Of a stretch of 64,000 bases of DNA, positions 45,307-57,060 are shown in pieces. The stretch covers positions 18,067,464 to 18,131,463 of the forward strand of contig OZ020490.1 in the NCBI GenBank assembly GCA_963971405.1, written 5' to 3'. Positions within the stretch are counted from its first letter, which is position 1. Each line of letters opens with the position of its first letter. A program made the translations under genes and the position numbers. Source of the DNA: Psococerastis gibbosa. Taxonomy: Eukaryota > Arthropoda > Insecta > Psocodea > Psocidae. Under the pieces are notes generated by a model, which worked only from the letters and a program-made list of their open reading frames with translations, was not told where the DNA came from and searched no databases.

Positions 45307-46283
45307 TTTTGGTAGTAGTAATATGTAAAAAATAAAAAAAATAAAAAAAATAGACTTAGTAATGTAAATTGACTTAGTAATGTATGTAAGACTTACATAC
45401 ATTATTACATACACAGTATTTTTGTAATTGTAAGCTGTGCATAGGCATGAGCCTTCCAGCATGTTATATTTACTAAGCAGCAAATGTATAATTATGCTTT
45501 TTATAAACTGAATTGTATTGTACTGTATACTCAGGAATTACTGTATTCCCAAATTAGGGAAACCATTTTCGTCTTGAACGTTCATTTTCCATGAGTCCAA
45601 GTGCTCACGAAATTAATAAGTTCACCAAAATTAATCTAGTGGGATAAAAATCTTCAAGAGACAAATTTATGTCTCCTCGAACGCACGCAAGAATCATGAC
45701 TGCACAGAGAAAAAATGAACGTGCAAGGCAGACAGCAGTTGACACCCACTAAACTTGAAAAAGAAGTCAAGGTAAAAAGAAATTGCACTTCCTGTTTTTA
45801 TGCGAAATCACTACAAACCCGCATGGACAAAAGGGAAAACAAATCACTGCAATTTGTCTGGTTATAAGGAAGATCCATTATTATGGCCCATTTAAGGCCA
45901 AAAATTTTGGAAATAGACGAGCAACAATAAGATTGAAATTACGGGGACATTATTTGGGTTAATAATCGAATAATTAGCGTGGAAGGAAACCTGGAGTGAG
46001 GTCGTTGCCCTCTCCAAAATTGCAACCTGACGGCCGGGTGCACCTGCCGATACATCATCTGCGTCCGAAAAATATGAAAATGCACGCACAGGATGTATTT
46101 ACACATGTGTGCATTTCCATTCGATGTAATTTTGCCCAACGGTAGCCACTGTGCCTTACAAGTTATAATATCGCCATTGTTTTTTTTTTTTTTTTTTTAA
46201 TTATTAAGACAAAGGTCGGTAATAGACTAAGAAATATATTTGGAATAGGTCAGAATGCAATAAAAAGAGCCATTCTTTAAATA
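45307..46283. other. No recognised gene; poly-T at 46180-46199
   Basis: 45330-45420 is of low complexity (A-rich, then short repeats of TTACATACATTA). Frames at 45892-46139 overlap each other and lack motifs. Confidence 0.35.
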
Positions 46284-47036
46284 ACTCATTGTTAAAAATA
46301 ACTTGGTACAGTTTTACGTTATAAAATTAAAAAATACACAACCGCACCGGTTTCGGCTCACGTCATCGTCAAGTGCAATTGAAAAACAGATAAAACAAAA
46401 AGGTATGCAAGCTAAAACAAAACAAAACGCATTGGCAGGATCACACACAGCATCGCATGAAGTAAACAATTTTAAATTGAACTTTTAAACATTAACCAAT
46501 GGAAGCGCTAACAAGGGGGAACGTGGAAACACAGTTGGGCTGGTTATAATTCCTTGTAAAGTATTGAATGTAATATAACTTAAGTATTTTAGCGTATTTA
46601 AAGTTGATATTAATTTTGTCATTTTATGTATACTTCTCTTGTTGGAAAAAATTGGAATAAATATATATTTGATTTGATTTGATTTGATTTGACTTTAAAA
46701 AAAACACAAGAGGAAACTCCTTGATAATTTAGAAACCATTGAGATTAGGGAAGCTATATGGTTAAAAACAAAACGTTACTTAATGACATAACCTTTTTAA
46801 GTAGTTCCCCCTTGCTGGCGCTTCCATTGGTTAATGTTTAAATGTTCAATTTAAAATTGTTTACTTTATGCGATGCTGTTTGTGATCCTGACAATGCGTT
46901 TTGTTTTGTTTTAGCTTGCATACCGTTTTGTTTTATCTGTTTTTCAATCGCACTTGACGATGGCGTGAGCCGAAACCGGTTGTGTATTTTTTAATTTTAT
47001 AACGTAAAACTGTACCAAGTTATTTTTAACAATGAG
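46284..47036. mobile_element. Penelope-like inverted repeat with hammerhead-type motif
   Basis: Arms 46284-46520 and 46804-47036 are inverse copies of about 235 bp. Each carries CACTTGACGATG-CGTGAGC then CGAAACCGGT (right 46950-46980, left inverse 46347-46380). A GA-GATG...CGAAACC pattern is found at the ends of Penelope-like elements, where it resembles a hammerhead ribozyme core. The central 280 bp holds a LINE 3' tail with TTTGA repeats (46660-46690). No reverse transcriptase frame. Confidence 0.6.
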
Positions 47037-47094
47037 TGACAGCAAGTTTTACAAAGTTACTAAGGAGACTATTATGTTTATCATTTAAATAACT

Positions 47095-47310
47095 TTAAAT
47101 ATTGACTTTTTTATTACTAAGCCAACCTAGCGGAATTAGGGCTATAAAGTCTTCTCTTACACTCAACTAAGAAGACCCGGGACCGCCTGCTTTACATGCC
47201 CTCCGAAGCATGGCCAGAAAATGAAGCAAGTGTGGGACTCGAACCAACAACCTTTCGAGTGAAAGTTGGAGTCTGTACCGAGTACCACTATCCTCTACAT
47301 GTCCTTCAGG
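47095..47310 (-). mobile_element. SINE-A copy
   Basis: Minus strand: AAGCCAACCTAGCGGAATTA, CGGGACCGCCTGCTTTACAT, TGTGGGACTCGAACCAACAA, ACATGTCCT at the tRNA end. Confidence 0.8.
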
Positions 47311-47559
47311 CTTCAAGGAACAATTGGACGGAGAAAAGCATTTTAAGTGTAAAAATCAAATATCTCATAAAATATCAATCTTAGAGCTGTCACAAATATC
47401 AGGACAATAAAAAACATTTCAAAACCAAATCACGGTAAGTTGACACAGACATACTGTGCAAATGTTATACGAATAACAGTTATCTTGCAAATCATATATG
47501 CGAAGCGAGCTTTATCATTCGAAGGATGTCTGTTGAGTAATAATGACTAAATAAATAAA

Positions 47560-47756
47560 TAATTACTTTTTATTTTATTACTAAGCCAACCTTAGTTAAT
47601 ATTATAAAGCCTTGTCTTACACTCAACAAGGAAAGCCCGGGACCGCCTGCTTTACATGACCTCCGAAGCATGGCCAGAAAATGTAGCATGTGTGGGATTC
47701 GAACCAACAACCTTGCGGGTGAAAGTCAGAGCCCGTACCACTACTCTACATATTCT
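47560..47756 (-). mobile_element. SINE-A copy
   Basis: Minus strand: AGCCAACCTTAGTTA, GGGACCGCCTGCTTTACATG, TGTGTGGGATTCGAACCAAC, ending near CTCTACATATTC. A short deletion in the tail body. Confidence 0.8.
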
Positions 47757-48389
47757 GAAATGTCTGTTGATCACGTAACACAGTGCGCCTCAGTCAACTT
47801 GCCTTGATTTTTCTGCTGTGGCCTATCGCTCAGCTTAGCGTAGTTTAACAATATTTTTTCCATCTGTGTCTTTGTCCAAACCATTTTTCCCCAGCACCGT
47901 TCGCTTTTCGTACTTGCAGTAGCGAGCAAAAACACAAAGGTATTTCTAAAAACAAAACCCATGATCAACTTACAGTGGAGAATAAAAAACACAAAGGTTT
48001 TTCTAAAAACAAATGCAGGTCAAACAAATTAGATCACACTGAATGATCCACATAAAATTATTTAAAATCAAAATGACTTGAATATAAGAGCGTGTTGATT
48101 AGAACTGTCAACACAAAAAGCAAAAATTTCGAAAGCCGTGAGACAGGGATAAGTAGCAGGGTCGGATTGCGGACGCAGGGCCCATAAAATAGATCTATCA
48201 GGAACTGAAATGTGAGCAGATCTCAGAAGCACAAAAAGATCCGTATCATTTTTTCATCATTAAAAAATGTGTGCCAGAAAGAAAGCGGTGCATATGTTGT
48301 AGCGAGTTCTGAATGATTCCCACGAATTGGGTACCATTCAATGCGGCGATGTTATGTCCTCGAGGACCCACGCTCAAAGATGAACACTT
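47757..48389. other. No recognised feature
   Basis: Frames at 47771-47992 and 48246-48470 have no motif. Confidence 0.35.
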
Positions 48390-48665
48390 ATGTAAGGAAA
48401 GCTGTGATGGTCGAAATTTTCGATTCCGAGATTTCAACGGATTTACACGTTTTGTGGTCCCAGGAACCAAAATAAGTGTTCTTGTAAGGTCTTATATCAG
48501 TCAGAAATAAGGGGGGGGGGGGGCAATTGCCCGCAGTGCCGGTCCCTGCGACCGCCTCTGATTTGTCTGCATGTTCATCGGTTTTCGGGCAAACTACTCA
48601 CTGGTTCACAAAAATCATACCTCGGAATAATTTTTTTATATTTTGGTCTGCCGTTCCAGAATATA
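48390..48665 (+). repeat. Family F, partial and interrupted copy
   Basis: GGAAAGCTGTGATGGTCGAA, CCCAGGAACCAAAATAAGT, then an insertion with a G run (48510-48523), then GGGCAAACTACTCACTGGTT. Confidence 0.6.
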
Positions 48666-49254
48666 CAATCCCATCGGTCAATTCAGTGTTTGGAATATTG
48701 AGTGATCCGAAATTTAACCATAGAAATATTATTTACTCTGGAATTACTCATACTATCTTTATCTATCTACTAAATACTAATTATTGATAAATAGGAAAGC
48801 ATGTTCGATTAAACTTGGACCGGTTCTTTTAGTTCTTGTTGTTGGCGCCTAGCAAAACCTTTTTTCTGAAATTTGTCCGGTGTCATTATCTACAAAATAA
48901 AATTATGACAGGCCCAATATATTGTACTTTTTTCACTGCGTTGTTAGGACAGAAATAGCCCTTGGCGCCAAAATACACGTTTTGTTTCCTTTGAGTCACC
49001 AGCTTGACATATTTTTGGTACCTTTAAGCTTTAAAGCCAATATACTATTAGTACCCTCCTGTCACACTCTCTCTGCTTGCTTGGGGTATGTCTATTATGG
49101 TTCAAAAAAAGGTTTCTCTCTCTGGCGATTCTGAGATTGAAACTTATTTTCGAAGCAAACTGAACCGTGTAGACGCGGAACTGCGCAGATGGGTCGTAGC
49201 GTAGAGCTTGAGGGGATGTGGACCGTAAATGATGGCCACCCCTGAATCACACTT
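48666..49254. other. No recognised feature
   Basis: AT-rich spacer, no domain or family seen. Confidence 0.35.
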
Positions 49255-49425
49255 TTTTTTCTTTTTTTTTTTTAAATCAAGCGATTGAATGTATCCGAAA
49301 CCCCCCATTAGGCTCCTCTGCGGGGAATACCTAAGTTGAGTTACGACAAGTCTCCGATTGCATAGTGAATGAATGAATGCATGAACGAATAACGACTTTA
49401 TTGCAAAAATACAATTGGAATGAAC
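49255..49425 (-). mobile_element. SINE-B copy truncated by a LINE tail
   Basis: SINE-B (CGATTGAATGTATCCGAA, GTTGAGTTACGACAAGTCTC, CGATTGCAT) breaks at about 49365 into GAATGAATGAATGCATGAAC and ACGACTTTATTGC, the inverse LINE tail also at 18585. Confidence 0.65.
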
Positions 49426-50104
49426 TACTTTTGTATAGGAAAATGCTTGAGCCCAATCAATCTAATATCGGGCCCAACCGCGCCCAACCAATCAAAATAT
49501 AAGACTTTGACGTAGTTACTCTATGGCTTTCTATACAAAAGAAAGTAGTCCATTGAAAAAACATGGCTTCCCTTAGATTCTGAATACCAACCATGGTGGG
49601 GGCTGCCTTAAAGGAGAGTCAGTTCACTGGAACGCTAATCACTGCACTGAACTGGCCTGCTCTTAAATAAAAACACAAAATGTCAGCATCGCTGTTTTCG
49701 GGTTATAAATTACCATGGTTTCACAAGTATTCAACAGCCAAGAGACAAGCTGCAACAGCAACACATCTTATAATTGATCCTACACACTCCATTGCCCTAC
49801 AACTTTTAAGCTCTTCTTAAGGCCCCCACAGATGACCGAGCCAATCCACGCTCCAAACGAAAAATGGAACGAGCGGTTCCGGGGAACATCAGATGTTCCA
49901 TATATGGCCCTCGTCTATAGCAATAGATCTCGCACTATTGTTTCTATTTTTTTTTTAATTTTTATTATAATGAGTTGAATTGTTGCTAATTAAATTTGTG
50001 GTGGGGGAGGGCGGGGTAATGGCCCACATGAAGCAAGCCATGCACCCACCTTAATGTATTTTCTATTGAAGTTGAGGTTCAGGTATTTCTAATATTATAG
50101 AATT
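49426..50104. other. No recognised feature
   Basis: GC-poor spacer with G-rich 50000-50020; no gene. Confidence 0.35.
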
Positions 50105-50520
50105 ACAAGCGGTTCCACTTGCGCCTGCGCCGCGGGCGGCATTTGGCCTAGCGGTCACTGCTCATGTAAATCGGGCGGCAGCTCGGCCTACGGCCTCGCA
50201 GTCACTGCTCATGTAAATTAATTGTGGTCACACACAACACACACGCAGCACCAACTGTCAGGATAAACGAAAATTAAAAGTAGCGCAGTCTGCCACTAGA
50301 TGTCGGTTGATGTCGGCAGTCTGCGGGATCCAATGGAAAATATTCCAAAATCAAATTATAAAAACATTCTCCAGTGGACGAATGTGTTAATCTAAACCAT
50401 CCTCGAATCTCCTTGAACACACACAACAATATTCATCATAATCGGTCCAGTCGTTTGAGAGGAGTTTGGATTCATACACACGGACAGTCGAAATATATAT
50501 ATTAAGATAGTCCTTACTAT
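50105..50520 (+). mobile_element. RTE-like LINE 3' end
   Basis: Ends with ATAATCGGTCCAGTCGTTTG, GATTCATACACACGGACAG and ATATATATTAAGATA, the usual RTE 3' end form. The GCGCCTGCGCCGCGGGCGGC part resembles 36045-36070 and 57925-57950. Confidence 0.55.
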
Positions 50521-50591
50521 CCTTCTGTTGCTGTTGCGTCTTGGTCTTATAGGATTTATTAGGATTGGAACCCCGTCTAGTTGAAATGGTT

Positions 50592-50981
50592 ATATACAGC
50601 AGAGGTTCCCAACCTTTTTGAGCCGCGTCCCACCAACTGGGTGACAACATTTTTCACGCTCCACCTTAACATAAATGACTAATATCACCAGTACTCACTG
50701 CTACTACTGCAATAATAACACACAGGATCATGAAAAGAGAATTTTTTAATTCCCTGCTTTTTGACACTGTTTGGATGACACAAGAGAGTCAATGTCAGGA
50801 TTTATATTTGAAATTTTTAACCTAAGGTCTATTTCAGCGGCTAATTTGTTTTTGTATTTGTTATTCAATTATTTTTTATTTATATAGTTTATAGAGGCTA
50901 TTGTATCCAGAATAAATTATTGAATAATAATAAAATTCCCATCTCTCCGTGCCCTACCGGTTGGGAACAGCTGATATACAG
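50592..50981. mobile_element. hAT-like element with 8-bp target duplication
   Basis: The element 50600-50973 (374 bp) is flanked by ATATACAG at 50592-50599 and 50974-50981. Tips CAGAGGTTCCCAACCTTTTT and CCGGTTGGGAACAGCTG. Noncoding MITE of the hAT class. Confidence 0.85.
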
Positions 50982-51008
50982 TACACTCATCAGATGATCC
51001 AAAAAAAT

Positions 51009-51165
51009 CGGTTGGACCTAGTGGCGGATCCAAGGGGGGCATTAAATAAAACCTAGTAAAAAAAATTGAATAAAACTCAACTTTTCAACAAAAAATTAAA
51101 CTTACAAAACACTTGTGACCCCCCCCCCCTAAATTTTCATCTGGGTCCGCCCTTGGACCGGTGGT
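51009..51165. mobile_element. Probable short hAT-like element
   Basis: CTAGTGGCGGATCCAAGGGG and, inverse, TCTGGGTCCGCCCTTGGACC bracket an A-rich interior with a C run at 51120-51129. The ends match only in part. Confidence 0.45.
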
Positions 51166-51594
51166 TCCCATGGAGCGTGGACCGTAGCGTCGTCTGTGAG
51201 GGCCTTTACACGTCGACAAGTCGGGTATAAAATAATGATATCCCTGTATTTAATCATGGACTAACAAGACCGTTTCACGGTGTGAAAAATTAAATGAAAT
51301 AAACAATTTTTAATGAGTTTTGCAGTGTGTGTTGCATTAATACAGCCTGGTAGAAGCCATATTTGTTATCTCGTGGGCATGTTCATAATCAATCACGTCG
51401 CTTGGTTGAGTGGTTTAGACTTTAGATACGAATTATTTACTGTAATTGAATTAATAATAACTAAATTTCAATTAGGTTGGGTTTTACAATACGTTTGAAG
51501 CGCCTTTTTACTGTGGGTTGTATCGATCCCTTAAATGAAAAGACCGGATTCAAGAATTTGTCCAGCTTTGTTTTTTTTCTTTTCCTTCATATGC

Positions 51595-52050
51595 CTCTTC
51601 TATCGAAGATTGGCGATCATCATGGCAATTATATACACGTAGATACCGTACTTCAGACTCCCCAAGTAAGTAAGTCAAGTATGTAGAGTATCAAATGTAC
51701 TAGGGATTTTTAATGCTATGGTTTCCCCTTGCCTTCCGCATTCTTAAGCCGTTGACTCTTCATTGAGTTTTTCCACCTTCGGGGACTGCTTCCAAGGCCC
51801 AAGACAAAAAGTGCCCTGGTAGTAGTTGTTTATTTAGTGGTGGTAACTATTCGCCCCGTCACATAGTCATCCTCGGGCTAATGTGGCTTTTTCTAGACAA
51901 GCCAGCACCACCAGACTTGCCACCACAAGCCACTGCTTCGTCAGTGGCTGCTTATTCGTTATATTCGCAGCTAGCCACCATATCTGGTGGTCTTTTCGCT
52001 ATCCGCCATCTGCCACCCCGCTAGTTGCCTGAAGCTCAGCTGTAGCAACG
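51595..52050 (+). repeat. Family G, longest copy
   Basis: TATCGAAGATTGGCGATCAT, TTCCCCTTGCCTTCCGCATT, GCCGTTGACTCTTCATTGAG, then ATTTAGTGGTGGTAACTATT and CTTATTCGTTATATTCGCA. Copies at 34130-34840 (inverse) and 59845-60400. No coding capacity. Confidence 0.65.
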
Positions 52051-52079
52051 TTCTGAACTACTCTCTTGAAAGTGGGTTA

Positions 52080-52262
52080 AAAAAAAAAAATTATTAATCG
52101 CACGCAAACAATTTAATGAATGTATCCGATTGACCTCATCAGTTGCTTTACTAAATCGGCTAACTACAAATACTTGTGTTGAGTTAGAACACGTGCCCGA
52201 TCACATGGTGTGATAGTGACTCGCACAAGTTCAAACACGCTACCACCTGGCCGAAAGACCCT
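52080..52262 (-). mobile_element. SINE-B copy
   Basis: A-rich run, AACAATTTAATGAATGTATC, TTGACCTCATCAGTTGC, ACTCGCACAAGTTCAAACAC and TACCACCTGGCC. Confidence 0.75.
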
Positions 52263-52404
52263 TCAACGTTGAGTGAGAGGGTAGGTTATTGAGCCACGTC
52301 ATTTTTAGAGGTATTGTAGAGTTATTGAAATTAAAAGTCCGACCATCACACAGCTTTCCTTATACTAACGTACATAAATGAGAAAGCAATCAATAGTTTG
52401 TGAT

Positions 52405-52579
52405 TTCAAAGAGGCTTCGGTGGCAAGGTGGTAGCATACATGTTCTTGTGTGAGTCTCTATAGACCTTGAGATCGGAGGCGCGGGCCTAACTCGACACAA
52501 GTACCTGTTAGGTTACTTAGTGAGGCAATTTAAGAGGTTATTCGGATACGTTCATTGAATTGTTTGTAATCCATATTTG
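52405..52579 (+). mobile_element. SINE-B copy
   Basis: GCTTCGGTGGCAAGGTGGTA (A box-like), TTGTGTGAGTCTCTATAGAC, CTCGACACAAGTACCTGTTA, GGATACGTTCATTGAATTGT. Opposite in orientation to the copy at 52080-52262. Confidence 0.75.
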
Positions 52580-52672
52580 TCATTAAATAGACTTAGTTTG
52601 GAGAGGCAACCTCTTAATTGTAACCGAAATTAGAGAATTAGGAGTATATGGATTTGGCGGGATTCGAACCCG
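52580..52672 (-). mobile_element. Element E fragment (e)
   Basis: Diverged T' arm (CATTAAATAGACTTAGTTTG, GAGAGGCAACCTC), I' (TAACCGAAATTAGAG) and the 3' end of an inverse tRNA-like part (TTGGCGGGATTCGAACCC). The orientation is like copy (b). Confidence 0.6.
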
Positions 52673-53320
52673 CCCAGTCCAGTGATTTCTTGATTTTCTC
52701 AATTCAAGTGATAGATTTCAAGTCAATTCCACCTCAAAAATCTCGAAAAGTTCCTATACGAAAGCTTTCTAAAGCAATGAAATTCGACGTAATTTCTACA
52801 GTCAAGAGACCGCACTGAAACCTCTCGGCCGTTCAAACACCCTTCATATCTCAATTAATTTAGACAAAAGGTTGAGAAACAGCACTAATACATGGGCCTT
52901 AAATGTGCGTCGCTACGGATTTATTTCCGAACCTTTTCAATTCGGAAGTACGCGGGTAGTTCTGTTGTTGTGTGTTCTTTTGATCCGTTCCTATTTTGTG
53001 AAGCCCTTTCGTTGGCATTTCTCTTTTAATCAGAAGCTATGACAACCACACGCTTGACTAGTTCTTGAGGGTTCTTGTATTGACATATTTTCGGCAGAAA
53101 ATTGGTTGCTTTCGATTTTGATCTTATTGGTGATTGTTTAATCTTGTCGTTTGTTGACATAGAAGTAAACGTCAGGATCTTCCGCCTAAACATGCGAGTT
53201 CTCTATTGGTAAAATAAAATAAATCAATAAACAAATAATGATAATTAAAAGACTTTAAAAAAAATGTTTTCCTTGTTTATTCATATACAGGTTTCAGATA
53301 AAAAATGTACTATACAACAT
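52673..53320. other. No recognised feature
   Basis: AT-rich spacer without a recognised family. Confidence 0.35.
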
Positions 53321-53417
53321 TATATCCTCTAATTTCGTTTATAACGAGAAGGTTACCCCTTCAACCAAAGTTAATTTGATGTCAGTGTTATATATACCAT
53401 ATAATACTACAATGTAA
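53321..53417 (+). mobile_element. Element E solo arm (f)
   Basis: I (TATATCCTCTAATTTCG) plus the full T arm through ATACTACAATGTA; no tRNA part. Nearly identical to 45200-45293. Confidence 0.75.
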
Positions 53418-54885
53418 TAGCATTATATACTACTCGACCACGATAAGATGGCACTTGGAACACTTTGTTTATTCAAAAACTTGCATAAGCACAACACCAA
53501 GTATATTCGATTTTTATAAGTGTTCCAAGTGCCATCCTATTGTGCCTATTGTGATTGGGTAATACAACTGTAAATTATGAGAGCTCCAATGACAACAATT
53601 TATTGGCCATTTTTGGAACTCCTTCGCCGTAACATCCAGTGTCCGTTGTTGTTTTTTGTTTACAAATTTTTAAACTGTGGTCAGTTGGTATAAGTGACGG
53701 CCACATAATTTACATGAAAATGTAGTAGAACATTACTTTCAAGCAATAAGGGTTTCAAGAGAAAGAAAACAATGCCAAAATATCCCGGAATTTTGCAAAT
53801 GAACTGATTTGTTAATGGTGATTTGAGTGAGCGTAGAATGAAATGGGGGAAATCGAAAAGCTCCAAATTGACTTTCTCATAACTTGTTCACATCCGTTAA
53901 AAATCAACCCATTTCCCAATTGCCCTCAAGTTATCCACCCCCCCCCCCACTGCGCCTCTCGTCTTTTAACCCTTATTAAATTTTCGTCACAATGGAAAAC
54001 TAAACGAAAATATCCTCAGGTACATGCTCACCCGTTCTCGAATTTTGTTTTCCTTTTTCAAAATTCTTTCAGTGAAGGCTTAACCCTGAGTTAACGATGT
54101 CGGAATGTTGTTTTCGATTTTTGCAAACCATCACAATTTTGGTGCTACACAGACCCCATCGTATGTTTTTAATGCCCACGTGGATTTACGTCCGTGTATT
54201 TAGTTCAAATTTTTTAGTAACTGAATTGTTTACTCCTTTGAGCGAATATGGTGCCATGTCATCTTATCACGCCACATAAAAATGTAGCTGTTTTTGAATA
54301 AGAATCGAATCAAAAATTGAATTAGTTACGTTCAAAAGAAAGAATGATAGAAAATTACATTTATTTTTACAATGGGCGAACAGAATAAGTACGTCTTTTA
54401 CATTTTTCATCTTGTAATTTTGTCATTGGGAGCATGTTGTCTTCGCAATTGTGGTTATATATTTTTTCGACTGTCTACCGTAACATAATCAAATGATTGT
54501 GATGAAACTTTGGTGGTGTGTTCTGAGGTCGTTCCCGACAGTTCCAGTGCTGTAAACAAATATACATATAAACATAAAATTATAAGTTAAATTCAATTAA
54601 AAAAGTGTGGATATTGTAAACGACTCAAAAAGTAAAGCAAACTAAAAATTTGGAACGGGGAGTAACTAAGTCAAACAATGTTTACATGGATCCACGAGTA
54701 TTTAATTTAAACAAAGGTGTTCTTTATTTCATCTCAAGTGGTTCTACCTCTATAGCCAAGGTATACATAAAGTACATTGCTTTTAAGTCCTAACTTCGGA
54801 GAATCATTAAGTAGGTTGCTGCCGAAATGTTTTCATTTCCAACAAAAAATCTACTGTTAATTAACAATGGACTCTGTTCGTATTA
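53418..54885. other. No recognised gene
   Basis: About 1.5 kb. Adjacent frames at 53843-54094 and 54097-54279 lack motifs. C run at 53938-53948. A CTTGGAACACTT/AAGTGTTCCAAG pair (about 53454, 53518) forms a small inverted repeat. Confidence 0.35.
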
Positions 54886-54889
54886 TCGT

Positions 54890-54990
54890 ACTGGTGCGAG
54901 TCACTACACAGCTTGCGATCGGGGAACTGTCGCAACTCAATACAGGTATTACTTGCAGAGGCAACAGATGAGGTTATTCAGTTATATTCA
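54890..54990 (+). mobile_element. SINE-B partial copy
   Basis: TACTGGTGCGAGTCACTACA, GCGATCGGGGAACTGTCGCA, TATTACTTGCAGAGGCAACA, ATTCATTGAATTA. Lacks the A-box half. Confidence 0.6.
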
Positions 54991-55164
54991 TTGAATTATT
55001 AGTATAAGGAAAGAATGAAAAGAAAGAAAATTGTCTTTATTTTCCATATCCATGGGCAAATTTTCGGCCTTTCGATTACATTTAACCCATACTATATATA
55101 CGATAATTACTGTCAATAAATAAATAGATCTATGAGTAAGCAAGCGTATAATTGTCATGTCAGG

Positions 55165-55382
55165 ACATGTAGAGTAGTGGTACGTACTCCAACTTTCACC
55201 CGAAAGGTTGTTGGTTCGAGTCCTACACTTGCTACATTTTCTGGCCATGCTTCGGAGGGCATGTAAAGCAGGCGGTCCCGGGCCTTCCTAGTTGAGTGTA
55301 AGAGAGGGCTTTATAGCCCTAACTCCGCTAGGTTGGCTTAGTAATAGAACAAAAAATCCTTATTTATTTATTTATTTAATTG
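55165..55382 (+). mobile_element. SINE-A copy, best preserved
   Basis: ACATGTAGAGTAGTGGTACG, GGTTGTTGGTTCGAGTCCTA (B box), GGCCATGCTTCGGAGGGCAT, AGGCGGTCCCGGGCCTTCCT, TAGCCCTAACTCCGCTAGGT, then an A/T-rich tail. Useful reference for the family. Confidence 0.85.
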
Positions 55383-55789
55383 GGGTCAGTAATAATTCCG
55401 TAAATTGTTTATAAATTAAATCGCCTTTTACGCCTCCTGAGGGTTGAAGGGTTTCGAGAACACTCGTAGTGCCTGGTCACAGAACACAAAAGGATCATAT
55501 ATCCTCGCTCACCCTTCCAAAACAAATCCTACTGAAAACAATTCCCCTGTTAATTACTTATTTTTACTCTAGTGTTTAATTAATAAAATTAAAAAGGGGT
55601 TATTATAAAATTCTTGAGGTAATTTTTAATCTGAGTGCTTGCGGTTAAGACTCGGGAAAAGGAGATTATGGGAGGAAGCCTAATTATTAGCGTTTTTTTT
55701 ATAATTGTTTTTTGAAATAATTTTTGTTTCAAGAGTAATTTTTTTTTTTTTTTTGCTGCAGTACCGCAGAATGGAGATCAAGCAGCTGC
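55383..55789. other. No recognised feature
   Basis: Spacer with a T run at 55739-55755; no gene seen. Confidence 0.35.
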
Positions 55790-55955
55790 CACGTCCAAAG
55801 GCTGGATGAGAATAGGGTCAGCCGGAGGTTGGCGTAGAAGACCCATTGGCAGACCGAGGACAACCCTCGAGGAAAGAGTAGAACAACTTGCCGGAGCAAG
55901 AGGAAAAACAATGGCTGAAGACGTTATAGCGTCCGACCCGGTGGCTTATTTGGAA
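55790..55955 (+). pseudogene. LINE reverse transcriptase C-terminal relic
   Basis: Translation gives GWRRRPIGRPRTTLEERVEQ then LAGARGKTMAEDVIASDPVA, the GRPR..L.E....LA......A.D..AW end of endonuclease-reverse transcriptases. The same family as 2310-2475. The sequence 57720-57865 (VSEYVTRWSI-type and a GAAGAAG tail) looks like the rest of its 3' end. Confidence 0.6.
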
Positions 55956-56431
55956 ACCCCATATCAAATTTGGCACTAAAGCCATGCAAGGATGGCCTAA
56001 GTACATTTTGCCCAGCACGCCGTTTTTCAAAAATGGAACGCGGTACTGGAATTCAATAATGTATACTTAGCTTACGTAAAAAAAGTTTTCAGACGGTTTT
56101 TCATGAGTCCCCATATTTTGTCCCTCTTTGATAGGCATGACATGATAGCTTACATTGTAGTATTATATGGTATATAACACTGGCATTAAATTAACTTTGG
56201 TTGAAGAGGTAACCTCCTCGTTATAACCGAAATTAGAGCCTTTATGCAATTAAGTCAGCTCACAGACCTGTTCGGTTAGATAGTTGTGTAGTTGTGCTAA
56301 CCTGTCTAGCAACACGAATCATGTCAATTAGAGCATAAGTAGAGGATTTGGCATTTACTGGACATGTCGGGGCTTGTGGTCCAGCGGTTAAGACGACGCC
56401 CCGGTTAGGCGTAGATCGTGGGTTCGAATCC

Positions 56432-57060
56432 CGTCAAGCCATAGGCGTAAGGGCAAGAGGGGGCAACTGCCCCCCCAATAATTCAAGTTAAAAAACCGAC
56501 CTAAACTAAAAATATTGATTGTAGCAAAACTTTAAAAAAAAGTAACATAGCCTAAAAATAAAATAAAAAAATCGTTCATTGGAGCATTTTCAAATTTAAA
56601 CTTGGGCGGGAAATCTCCCGGAAGCGTCATTCGTCGTGGCAGCAGATGAGCGGCCATCATAAATAATGTTATTATAAGTTCAGCATCTTGTGAGCGGTCA
56701 TTCTCCTGTCTAAGGCGGCTTAAAACCTACACCAGGAATACTACTGGCCAAGATCGGCTGTCCTCACTTGCTCTTATGGCGATCGAGCGAGAAATCAATA
56801 TTGATATCGAAAAAGTAATTGACGATTTCAGTTTAGGAGAAAACCGTAGGATGCACTTTAAGTAAAATGTGCCTCAATAAATTATGGTGTTTTAAGTATA
56901 AACATTTTTCTTATTTTCTTATTTTTTTCTTTAGTAAAAAAAGCCTTTCTTCATTTCTTCTTGATTACTACCTTACCTACATTTATATTTGAGGGACCCT
57001 ACCCCCTCGGCAACTTTGCCCCCCCAATGAAAATGGTGAATTTACGCCTATGCGTCAAGC
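56432..57060 (+). mobile_element. hAT element with 8-bp duplication and transposase relic
   Basis: The element 56440-57052 (613 bp) has perfect 11-bp terminal repeats CATAGGCGTAA/TTACGCCTATG and flanks CGTCAAGC at 56432-56439 and 57053-57060. G/C runs lie near both ends. It keeps the last codons of a transposase but is too short to be autonomous: an internal-deletion derivative. Confidence 0.9.
56652..56865 (+). pseudogene. hAT transposase C-terminal dimerisation domain fragment
   Basis: About 70 codons open to the TAA. SSASCERSFSCLRRLKTYTR then QDRLSSLALMAIE is the hAT C-terminal dimerisation motif (S.ASCERSFS.LR.IKT..R......RL..L.L..I), as in ZMYM1-like hAT proteins. The final residues IDDFSLGENRRMHF are typical of that end. 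The DNA-binding and catalytic parts are missing. Confidence 0.88.
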
